Shown piece after piece: positions 1-5,165 of a stretch of DNA of 5,165 nt. The stretch is taken from positions 1 through 5,165 of the forward strand of contig JACCUS010000344.1 of assembly GCA_013811715.1 (NCBI GenBank). The letters are read 5' to 3'. Each line of letters opens with the position of its first letter. Position 1 is the first letter of the stretch. Position numbers and translations under genes: made by a program. The DNA comes from Nocardioidaceae bacterium. Lineage in GTDB: Bacteria > Actinomycetota > Actinomycetes > Propionibacteriales > Nocardioidaceae. The notes beneath the pieces were generated by a model. The model saw only the letters and a list, made by a program, of their open reading frames with translations, ran no database searches and was not told where the DNA came from.

Positions 1-146
1 CAGACCAGCGCATGCATGCCGCCGAGGGCGTGCTCGTAGTCGTCGTCAGTGACATCGCCGTCGAACGCCTCGTAGAGCAGCACCCGAATCGCGTGCAGGT
101 CCGCCGGGCTCAAGCGCGAGGTGTGGATTGTCGTTACCTCAGCCAT
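1..146 (-). CDS. aac(2'): Aminoglycoside 2'-N-acetyltransferase, AAC(2') family, N-terminal part
   Basis: The gene runs off the window after 48 complete codons. The visible protein begins MAEVTTIHTSRLSPADL and continues through a YEAFDGDVTDDDYEH segment to LGGMHALV. From memory this lines up with the start of mycobacterial AAC(2')-Ic (VHTARL, an acidic FxGDFTxxDWEH stretch, then LGGMHALIW). Known members are cytoplasmic GNAT enzymes that move acetyl from acetyl-CoA to the 2'-amino group of aminoglycosides such as gentamicin and tobramycin, and are about 180-200 residues long. The ATG at 146 is chosen because AGGA lies 7 nt upstream and the family match begins close to it; an ATG at 154 is in another frame and hits a stop after six codons. 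The acetyl-CoA-binding motifs lie outside the window, so intactness and activity cannot be judged. In mycobacteria such genes are chromosomal and intrinsic, and nothing here indicates mobility. Confidence 0.82.
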   Translation of the reverse strand, partial: MAEVTTIHTSRLSPADLHAIRVLLYEAFDGDVTDDDYEHALGGMHALV

Positions 147-174
147 CCGGTCATCCTGGCAGGAGCCATTGTGG

Positions 175-430
175 GATCGCACCGGCGGACACCGTTTCGG
201 AACCCGTGCCGCTTGTCGGCCAGTTCCGGACCGGTGACCTCGGGTGCTTGCCAGCTCAAGTGATGGCCAGGTCTCGCACCGCTGGGCGAGAGCTTGGTGA
301 CGTGCCGCAGCAAAACGACAGAGTGTGTCGTCGCGCGGCGCAGCGCCAGCAACAACGGGAAGTCGCTGTCGGCCGTGAGGGTGAGCGCACCGACGAGGGC
401 GGGTGAGAGGTTGGCGTCGAGAACGACTAG
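175..430 (-). pseudogene. Decayed DUF5615 (PIN-like) toxin gene
   Basis: One reading frame holds LVVLDANLSPALVGAL followed directly by TLTADSDFPLLLALRRA and then SVVLLRHVTKLSPS. These are the two ends of a DUF5615 protein: the first-strand acidic motif (LLDANLSP) and the C-terminal TADSDFxxLLALR...SVVLLR motif. Family members are about 110-120 residues and carry some 40 more between these blocks (the region around HVRDLGL), so an internal deletion is apparent near base 382. After LSPS (about base 281) the frame loses similarity. A PEVTGPELAD stretch may match the family tail, and a GSETVSAGAI stretch in another frame (about 175-200) may be its end, which suggests frameshifts. No ATG or GTG stands at the expected start; GTC at 427 lies where a GTG overlapping the upstream TAG would fit. 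DUF5615 proteins are PIN-like and are usually regarded as toxins paired with DUF433 antitoxins. The frame stays open from 502 to 134, so a gene finder may call an intact 122-residue protein here; I think that is spurious. Confidence 0.6.
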
Positions 431-585
431 TCCCCCGCCTGCCTCTCGACATGGGAGGAACGTTCGTACGCCAACTTCTTCGGCGCACTCTGTCTTCGAC
501 AATCACCCGTCGAATCGGTCGGCTCTTCCTCGGCGATTGAGTAGGCGAATGTCCCACCCATGGAGCGGCCCGCGCCAGCGCCCAT
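427..585 (-). pseudogene. Possible remnant of a DUF433-type antitoxin gene
   Basis: A 52-codon frame opens with ATG at 585 and ends with TAG at 429-427, overlapping the first codons that match the DUF5615 toxin remnant. It contains GAGRSM near its start and FAYSIAEEEPTDS soon after. DUF433 antitoxins (about 70-80 residues) often have a GAGxSxxELL helix followed some 20 residues later by an ALAYAAxxAEEE helix, so the pieces can be read as the C-terminal half of such a protein with the middle deleted and the N-terminal half missing. This rests on two short matches and on the expected antitoxin-toxin gene order. The rest (DCRRQSAPKKLAYERSSH) resembles nothing I recognise. Local base composition is visibly less GC-rich than the genes on either side, as expected of decayed sequence. 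It could equally be plain intergenic DNA. Confidence 0.3.
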
Positions 586-599
586 CCAACTGGTGATGC

Positions 600-3332
600 T
601 CACGGCCGGGCATCGAGCCTTCCGGCCAGTTCCGCGCGCGACCGGATACCGAGTTTGATGTACACGTGACGCAAGTGATACTCGACCGTCTTCGGGCTGA
701 GAAACAGTGCCGCTGCGGCCTCCCTGGTGGTGCGTCCCCCGGCGAGCATCCGCGCAACCTGCAGCTCCTGCGGGGTCAGCTCGTCGACCGCGCTGACGCC
801 GCGGCGGCGGGCCGTCTCACCGGTTGCCCGCAACTCGCGGGCTGCCTGGTCGGCCCAAGGAGCGGCCCCTAGTGTCTCGAAGGTACCCAGCGACGCGCGC
901 AGGGGAGGGCGGGCGTCGACGCGGCGGCGGGCGCGGCGCAGTCGTGAGCCGTATGCCAGCTGGGTCCGCGCGAGCTCGAATGAGTCCAGGGTCGGCACGT
1001 GGTGCTCCAGTGCACGACCGAAGTGCTGGTCGATCTCTGCCTCCGGACACGTCAGGGCAACGGCCCGGGCTGCGCGTGCCAATGCCCAGGGCTGACCCTT
1101 GGCGACCGCTCGTGCCGCATAACGTGCTGCCGTCTCGCCTGCCACGTCGTCTCGACCGGAACGCACCAGCGCGTCGACCAGCTCCGGTGCGGGTGACAGG
1201 TCCACATCGACGAGACCGAGGTCATCCAGCAGGGTGTCCAGCCGGTCGAGATGCCCGATGGCGGCGTCCGGATGCCCCAGTCCCAGCTCGAGCTCGCCCA
1301 TGGCGAAGAGCGACCAGACCTGGAAGAGGGCGATGTGCCGGGAGCCGCAGATCCGGAGCGCCTCGTCGGCATGCTCGCGACATCCCGCCTCTCGCCCCTG
1401 CCGCGCCTCCAGCCATGCCAGGCCGGCCAGGCAGGCCGCCAGGTCCGAGGCCTGGCCGGCCTCCCGTGCCAGCTGGATGCCCTCGGAGTAGGTCAGCTCC
1501 GCGACGTCCCAGCGGTCGGTGGTCGCCTGGTCACGCGCGACATGGAAGAGCAGGAACGGCAGCCCCCCTACGACGCTGCGTCTCCGGAGGCTCTCCACTA
1601 CGGTCTGGACCAGATCCCGCCCGGTCCCGCTCTCGCGCAGGAAGAGAGGACCGATGACCAGCCATGGTGCGACGCCAGGGTCCACCAGCAGGTCGCCGGC
1701 TGGGACGACCACCTGCTGGACGGCTCGGCGGATCCGGTCCGGACCACCGTGCCCGGTCAGCACGCCAGCCACCCCGCCGGCCATTGCACCCACCAGGCGT
1801 GCACGCTCGGTGACCGCCCGCTCGACAAGCCGGTCGATCAGACTGGAGGCCCGGAGCACTGTCGAGGTGTCCCCGAGGAAGAAGCACGAGAGGATCGCGT
1901 CGGCCAGCAGCATGATCGCTGTGTCGGCGTCGGCGTCGGCGATCTCGATGCCAGCTGCCACCAGGAGGTCGCGAGCCTCCTCGACCGACCCGGTCCTGGC
2001 CGCGATCGTGCCACGCAGCCCAGCAGCCCTCACCCGGAGAGCCAGCGGGGGCCGCAGGTCCGATGCCTGGGTCAGCAGCGCGACGGCATGGTCGCTCATC
2101 CCGGCCTGCCATGCGGACTCACCGGCTGACACGAGCCGGTGAACGCGATCGACTGTATCCGGGCTCAGGCGCGCCGCACGCTCGAACGCTCCTGCTGCCA
2201 CCGCGTGGGCACTGCGACCTCGCGCGCGAGCAGCGACCGCATCCAGGGTCCGTGCGATCTCCTCGTCCGGACCGAGCGCAGCCTCCACGAGGTGCCATGC
2301 CCGGCGGTCGGTGTCGTGCGCGGGGAGGGCCGCGGCGAGCGCGCGGTGCACTGTACGACGCGTGCCTGGCGCTGCGTCGGCGTAGACGGCGGATCTGACC
2401 AGGTTGTGCCTGAAGGCGATGCCGTCCGCGCCGACTCGGAGCAGCCCGGCGTCCTCGGCCTCGTCGAGGGCCGACACGTCGATCTCGAGCAGCTGGCAGG
2501 CTCGTGCCACCAGGTCGAGGTCACCTCCACCGGCTGCCGCCACGAGCACGGTGGTCCGCGCCGCCTCGGAGAGCTGGTCGGCCCGGCACGCGAACGCGCG
2601 CGCCAGAGATGCCGGCACCGGGATGGGTGCCCCGACAGGCACCGGGTCAAGGCCGTCGACGTCGTCCGCGAGCTCCACCAGTGCCAGCGGATTGCCACCG
2701 GTGACGTCGTGCAACCGCCCGATGGCGTGATCGCCCAGTCGGCGGCCACTCGCGGCAAGGAGGTCGCCCGTCGCTGCCAGCGAGAGGCCCCCGACGCGCA
2801 GGACGGGCAGGTCCGCTTCGGTGACGGGGCAGGACTGCCCTTCCCGCACCGCGGCCAGCACCACGACCGGATCGGCCGTCAGTCGTCGGGCCGCGAAGGC
2901 GAGGGCTTGCGCCGACGGCAGGTCGAGCAGGTGCGCGTCGTCGACCAGCACCGCCAGCGGCTTGTCCTCGGCGAAGCGGCTGAGCAGGCTCAGTGTCGCG
3001 GCGCCGATCGCGAACCTGTCGCCGCCGGTCCCGGGCCGCAGCGCCAACGCGGATGCCAGGGCGCCGGCCTGGGGCGACGGGATCCGGTCGAGGTGCACCA
3101 GCGCCGGCCGCAGCAGCTGCAGCAGCGCACCGAACGGCACCTCGGCCTCCGACTCGGTCCCCGTCGCGCGCAGCAGACCCATGCCGGTAGCCGAAGCCGC
3201 GGCGTCGTGCAGCAGCGCGGTCTTACCGATGCCCGCCTCGCCGGTGAGCACAAGCGCCGCACTCTCCCCCACCCGAGCGGCTGCCACCAGGCTCTGGATC
3301 ACCCGGCGCTCCCGCTCGCGTCCGAACAGCAT
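600..3332 (-). CDS. LAL-type LuxR family transcriptional regulator (AAA ATPase plus LuxR HTH)
   Basis: This is an intact 910-residue protein, close to the usual 850-1000 for large ATP-binding LuxR (LAL) regulators, the MalT-like group. It starts with the typical FGRERER motif (residues 3-9). A Walker A loop GEAGIGKT follows at 31-38 and a Walker B strand LAVLVDD at about 126-132, then AHLLD, so the N-terminal domain is an AAA-type NTPase. The long middle (about 300-840) is alanine- and leucine-rich and helical, as in the TPR-like sensor region of the family. The last 59 residues (852-910) form a LuxR DNA-binding domain: LTPQELQVARMLAGG, then LSPKTVEYHLRHVYIKLG as the recognition helix, then RSRAEL. 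Such proteins normally act as cytoplasmic activators whose effector is bound by the N-terminal and central domains; the effector here is unknown. The ATG at 3332 is preferred because family homology starts there. The frame is open upstream to 3572, but that part reads through the antisense of the divergent gene. It is transcribed away from the methyltransferase and may regulate it. Confidence 0.93.
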   Translation of the reverse strand: MLFGRERERRVIQSLVAAARVGESAALVLTGEAGIGKTALLHDAAASATGMGLLRATGTESEAEVPFGALLQLLRPALVHLDRIPSPQAGALASALALRPGTGGDRFAIGAATLSLLSRFAEDKPLAVLVDDAHLLDLPSAQALAFAARRLTADPVVVLAAVREGQSCPVTEADLPVLRVGGLSLAATGDLLAASGRRLGDHAIGRLHDVTGGNPLALVELADDVDGLDPVPVGAPIPVPASLARAFACRADQLSEAARTTVLVAAAGGGDLDLVARACQLLEIDVSALDEAEDAGLLRVGADGIAFRHNLVRSAVYADAAPGTRRTVHRALAAALPAHDTDRRAWHLVEAALGPDEEIARTLDAVAARARGRSAHAVAAGAFERAARLSPDTVDRVHRLVSAGESAWQAGMSDHAVALLTQASDLRPPLALRVRAAGLRGTIAARTGSVEEARDLLVAAGIEIADADADTAIMLLADAILSCFFLGDTSTVLRASSLIDRLVERAVTERARLVGAMAGGVAGVLTGHGGPDRIRRAVQQVVVPAGDLLVDPGVAPWLVIGPLFLRESGTGRDLVQTVVESLRRRSVVGGLPFLLFHVARDQATTDRWDVAELTYSEGIQLAREAGQASDLAACLAGLAWLEARQGREAGCREHADEALRICGSRHIALFQVWSLFAMGELELGLGHPDAAIGHLDRLDTLLDDLGLVDVDLSPAPELVDALVRSGRDDVAGETAARYAARAVAKGQPWALARAARAVALTCPEAEIDQHFGRALEHHVPTLDSFELARTQLAYGSRLRRARRRVDARPPLRASLGTFETLGAAPWADQAARELRATGETARRRGVSAVDELTPQELQVARMLAGGRTTREAAAALFLSPKTVEYHLRHVYIKLGIRSRAELAGRLDARP
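1923..1940. repeat. Three tandem copies of the hexamer GTCGGC
   Basis: Three perfect 6-bp units lie inside the regulator gene and encode an Ala-Asp run (IADADADTAI) in its helical middle region. The repeat keeps the frame, so a change in copy number would add or remove two residues without truncating the protein. This is most likely an ordinary low-complexity codon run in GC-rich DNA. Confidence 0.55.
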
Positions 3333-3344
3333 GCGCCGAGTGTA
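3333..3344 (-). promoter_or_regulatory. Putative -10 element for a leaderless transcript of the LuxR regulator
   Basis: Reading the minus strand, TACACT (3344-3339) fits the actinobacterial -10 consensus TANNNT and is followed by six bases, CGGCGC, directly before the ATG at 3332. That spacing would place the transcription start on the A of the start codon. No Shine-Dalgarno-like sequence is seen just upstream of this ATG, which agrees with leaderless translation, common in actinobacteria. No good -35 hexamer is visible at 16-18 bp. Confidence 0.45.
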
Positions 3345-3352
3345 GGAAAGAC

Positions 3353-3367
3353 CAGGGGGGCACCCTG
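3353..3367. repeat. Short inverted repeat in the divergent promoter region
   Basis: CAGGG (3353-3357) and CCCTG (3363-3367) are separated by five bases and lie just upstream of the regulator's putative -10. The position suits an operator in the roughly 105-bp region between the regulator and the methyltransferase. A 5-bp arm in such GC-rich DNA can easily arise by chance, so this is only a candidate. I found no convincing plus-strand -10 or -35 pair for the methyltransferase in 3333-3425. Confidence 0.25.
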
Positions 3368-3438
3368 ATGCGACGACAGGCGGCGGGCAGCAACGGTAGG
3401 TGGCGACCGCACCAGCCCCTCGATCAAGGAGACGCGAG

Positions 3439-4542
3439 ATGACCACCACCGACCAGCCCACCACCGTCGACCAGCAGGTCGCCCGGCCGATCGACCACGA
3501 CAAACTGATGGCGTTCGTCTTCCGCGCGGTGGACGAGGTCGGCGCGACCCTGAACACCGCGCTGGTCGTCATGGGTGATGCCCTGGGCTACTACCGGGTG
3601 ATGGCCGACGGCCGCCCCACCACGCCGGCCGAGCTGGCGGAGCGGACGGATACCAGCGAGCACTACACGCGTGAGTGGCTGGGGGCACAGGCGGCCGGTG
3701 CGTACGTCACGTACGACCCGACCACCGGCCGGTACACTCTCCCGGCCGAGCACGCCGCTGCGCTCGCGGACGAGACCAGCCCGGCATACCTGCCCGGGTT
3801 CTTCCAGATTGCCCACGGCACGGTGCGGGACGCCCCCGAGATCGTCGAAGCGGCCCGGGACGGCGACGGCTTCGGTTGGCACTCCCACAACACTGACGTC
3901 CACCACGGCTGCGAGCGGTTCTTCCGCACCATGTACAACGGTCACCTGATCGCCGAGTGGCTTCCGGCACTCGAGGGAGTCGTCGACAAGCTCAGCAGGG
4001 GTGCTTCCGTGGCCGACGTGGGCTGCGGGCACGGCGCCTCGACGATCCTGATGGCCCAGGCCTTTCCACGGTCGGTCTTCATCGGGTCGGACTATCACCC
4101 GGAGTCCGTCGACATCGCACGCGCGCGGGCGGAACAGGCCGGGGTCGGCGCCCGGGTCCGCTTCGAGGTCGCACCCGCAGCCAGCTTCTCCGGCACCGGC
4201 TACGACCTGGTCACGATGTTCGACTGCCTGCACGACATGGGAGACCCCGTTGGGGCGGCGCGTCACGTGCGGGAGACGATCGCGGACGACGGCACCTGGA
4301 TGGTCGTCGAGCCGATGGCCGGAGATCGGGTGGAGGACAACCTGAACCCGGTCGGACGCGCCTACTACGGCTTCTCGACCCTGCTCTGCACACCGTCGTC
4401 GCTCTCTCAGGACGTCGGCCTGGCGCTGGGCACGCAGGCCGGTCCGGCACGGATCCGGGACGTCGCCACCGCCGCTGGCTTCAGTCGGTTCCGCCCGGCA
4501 GCGAGCACGCCGTTCAACAACGTCCTGGAGGTGCGGCCTTGA
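3439..4542 (+). CDS. SAM-dependent methyltransferase, Rv2258c-like, with winged-helix N-terminal domain
   Basis: This is an intact 367-residue protein, near the roughly 350 of M. tuberculosis Rv2258c. Residues about 22-110 form the small N-terminal winged-helix (dimerisation) domain of this group: GATLNTALVVMGDALGYYRVM, TTPAELAERTDTSEHYTREWL, then a YVTYDPTTGRYTLP wing. The class I Rossmann domain follows. SAM-binding motif I is VADVGCGHGAST at 191-202, an acidic residue that should contact the SAM ribose is D218 in IGSDYHPES, and motif IV-like FDCLHDMGDP is at 261-270. The C-terminus GFSRFRPA...NNVLEVRP is typical. It should be a cytoplasmic, probably dimeric, small-molecule methyltransferase; the acceptor cannot be predicted. 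The ATG at 3439 is chosen because AAGGAG sits 7 nt upstream (3426-3431). An in-frame GTG at 3400 has no such site and adds 13 residues that do not look like the family. The gene is divergent from the LuxR regulator and is followed after 92 bases by a hydrolase on the same strand. Confidence 0.93.
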   Translation: MTTTDQPTTVDQQVARPIDHDKLMAFVFRAVDEVGATLNTALVVMGDALGYYRVMADGRPTTPAELAERTDTSEHYTREWLGAQAAGAYVTYDPTTGRYTLPAEHAAALADETSPAYLPGFFQIAHGTVRDAPEIVEAARDGDGFGWHSHNTDVHHGCERFFRTMYNGHLIAEWLPALEGVVDKLSRGASVADVGCGHGASTILMAQAFPRSVFIGSDYHPESVDIARARAEQAGVGARVRFEVAPAASFSGTGYDLVTMFDCLHDMGDPVGAARHVRETIADDGTWMVVEPMAGDRVEDNLNPVGRAYYGFSTLLCTPSSLSQDVGLALGTQAGPARIRDVATAAGFSRFRPAASTPFNNVLEVRP

Positions 4543-4584
4543 CGTCGGCCGAGACGCTCCGAGGTGGTGACGTCACCGCTGGCC

Positions 4585-4619
4585 GGGAGGACACTGCCGG
4601 TGTGCAGCAGTGTCCTCCC
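4585..4619. terminator. Perfect 13-bp hairpin between methyltransferase and hydrolase; terminator or regulatory stem-loop
   Basis: GGGAGGACACTGC (4585-4597) is the exact reverse complement of GCAGTGTCCTCCC (4607-4619), leaving a 9-base loop. It begins 42 bases after the methyltransferase stop and ends 15 bases before the hydrolase ATG at 4635. No run of T follows (the next bases are CCACGCG), so it is not a classical rho-independent terminator, although actinobacterial terminators often lack the U tract. It could instead lower or condition expression of the hydrolase, or protect the methyltransferase mRNA 3' end. If the hydrolase really starts at the TTG at 4539, the hairpin would lie inside coding sequence. 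Confidence 0.55.
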
Positions 4620-4634
4620 CCACGCGCTGAGCTG

Positions 4635-5042
4635 ATGCTGCGCGAGCAGTCCCGCGCCTGCTACCCCGAGGAGAGCGGTTACGTCGAGCGCGAGGGCGTT
4701 CGGCTCTTCTACGAGGTCTACGGAACGGGGGAGCCGACCATCGTCCTTCTGCCGACGTGGTCGATGCTCCATATGCGGCACTGGAAGATGCAGATCGCTT
4801 ATCTCGCGCGGCACTTCCGTGTGCTCACGTTCGACGGACGAGGCAGCGGGAAGTCCGACCGGCCGCGCGACCCGGACGCCTACGCCGAGCGGGAGTTCGC
4901 CGCCGACGCGGTCGCCGTGATGGATGCGACGGGCACGGACAAGGTGTCCCTCGTCTCGCTCTCGCTCGGTGCGCAACGCGCACTGCTGCTCGCGGCCGAG
5001 CATCCGCAGCGGATTCGCGGAGCAGTCTTCGTCGCACCGACC
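4635..5042 (+). CDS. Alpha/beta hydrolase fold protein, N-terminal half, cut by a sequence junction
   Basis: From the ATG at 4635 the protein reads MLREQSRACYP, then GYVEREGVRLFYEVYGTGEP (16-34), a strand-and-oxyanion segment IVLLPTW (36-42), HWKMQIAYLARHFRVLTFDGRG and SGKSDRP (to 77), and the nucleophile elbow SLSLGAQ with the likely catalytic Ser110. It continues through LAAEHPQRIRGAVFVAP to about residue 136 and then stops resembling a hydrolase. The acid and histidine of the triad, normally in the second half, are absent. The frame stays open to the window end, but that part is antisense to another gene. The elbow is S-x-S-x-G instead of G-x-S-x-G. Start choice is uncertain. A TTG at 4539, overlapping the methyltransferase stop, has GGAGG 7 nt upstream and would add 32 residues, but that stretch has fewer G/C third bases and contains the hairpin. 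An in-frame GTG lies at 4602. The ATG at 4635 matches where family homology begins, though its ribosome binding site is weak. Cytoplasmic hydrolase; substrate unknown. Confidence 0.75.
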
Positions 5043-5137
5043 TTCTCGGGCGCAGCGTCGAACTCCCGGGTGATCCGGACGAGCGGCACGTCGGGGTCGG
5101 CGGTGATCTCGGTCTGGTGGGCGCTGGTGGTGGTCAC
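5039..5137 (-). CDS. AHSA1/SRPBCC (activator of Hsp90 ATPase-like) protein, 5' end only
   Basis: The minus strand from a GTG at 5137 encodes 33 residues beginning MTTTSAHQTEIT and continuing ADPDVPLVRITREFDAAPEKV. This is a characteristic N-terminus of bacterial AHSA1-type SRPBCC proteins (V-x-I-T-R-E-F-D-A-P-x-E-x-V-F). AGGAG lies 7 nt upstream of the GTG (5145-5149), a strong ribosome binding site, so the start looks genuine. After EKV the family continues with F-R-A and a helix, but here the frame runs into the antisense of the hydrolase. Bases 4880-5038 stay open in this frame only by chance. Full-length members are about 140-170 residues with a START-like helix-grip fold that binds small hydrophobic molecules, and they are often encoded next to an ArsR-type regulator. 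This copy is truncated and cannot form the fold. Confidence 0.72.
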
Positions 5138-5165
5138 GTCGGTGCTCCTGTCTGGGGTGGTTGGG

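Noticed and set aside
503..757. 84-codon minus-strand frame overlapping the end of the regulator gene
   Set aside because: It overlaps the conserved LuxR helix-turn-helix codons in another frame, and its translation has no recognisable features.
824..1657. Long open frames on the plus strand across the regulator, such as 824-1657 and 2139-3368
   Set aside because: They are antisense shadows of a strongly supported 910-residue protein. Their translations are Arg/Pro/Ala-rich without any motif, as expected from GC-rich codon bias.
3393..3408. Weak inverted repeat CGGT-N8-ACCG upstream of the methyltransferase as an operator
   Set aside because: Four-base arms are too short to support anything in GC-rich DNA.
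3333..3572. Extending the LuxR regulator by 80 residues to a start at 3572
   Set aside because: The extension reads through the antisense of the methyltransferase's first codons and its promoter region. It has no family similarity, whereas FGRERER homology begins right after the ATG at 3332.
3424..4266. 280-codon open frame on the minus strand opposite the methyltransferase
   Set aside because: It is a shadow frame: no recognisable domain, and it lies opposite a gene with clear motifs and a strong ribosome binding site.
4880..5038. Treating the whole 85-codon minus-strand frame 5137-4880 as one novel small protein
   Set aside because: Only its first 33 residues look like a protein family (AHSA1). 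The rest is antisense of the hydrolase and Arg/Ser/Ala-rich.

Overview
The window looks like chromosomal DNA of a high-GC actinobacterium. Nearly every codon in the clear genes ends in G or C. The gene families are typical of the group: an AAC(2')-type aminoglycoside acetyltransferase, a LAL-type LuxR regulator, an Rv2258c-like methyltransferase and an actinobacterial alpha/beta hydrolase. The genus cannot be fixed from this sequence (mycobacteria, Nocardioides, Pseudonocardia and streptomycetes are all possible).

Layout. (1) Bases 1-146, minus: the first 48 codons of an AAC(2') aminoglycoside 2'-N-acetyltransferase, cut by the window edge. (2) Bases about 175-585, minus: no intact gene, but what looks like a decayed toxin-antitoxin locus. 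It holds a fairly clear DUF5615 (PIN-like) toxin remnant with an internal deletion and frameshifts, preceded by a weaker possible DUF433 antitoxin remnant. (3) Bases 600-3332, minus: one large intact regulator with an N-terminal AAA-type ATPase and a C-terminal LuxR helix-turn-helix. It probably starts from a leaderless transcript. (4) Bases 3333-3438: divergent intergenic region. (5) Bases 3439-4542, plus: an intact SAM-dependent methyltransferase with a winged-helix N-terminal domain and a strong Shine-Dalgarno site. (6) Bases 4543-4634: a short gap with a perfect 13-bp hairpin. (7) From 4635, plus: the N-terminal half of an alpha/beta hydrolase. (8) Around base 5040 the hydrolase stops matching its family and the DNA becomes the 5' end, on the minus strand, of an AHSA1/SRPBCC gene that is itself cut after 33 codons.

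The regulator and the methyltransferase-hydrolase pair are divergently arranged, so the regulator may control the pair. This is inference from position only, and no substrate can be named. The best candidates for a second look are the junction near 5040 (a deletion joining two convergent genes, or an assembly chimaera close to the sequence end), the eroded toxin-antitoxin locus, and the hairpin between the methyltransferase and the hydrolase. I see no RNA gene, CRISPR array, insertion sequence or clearly new system here.
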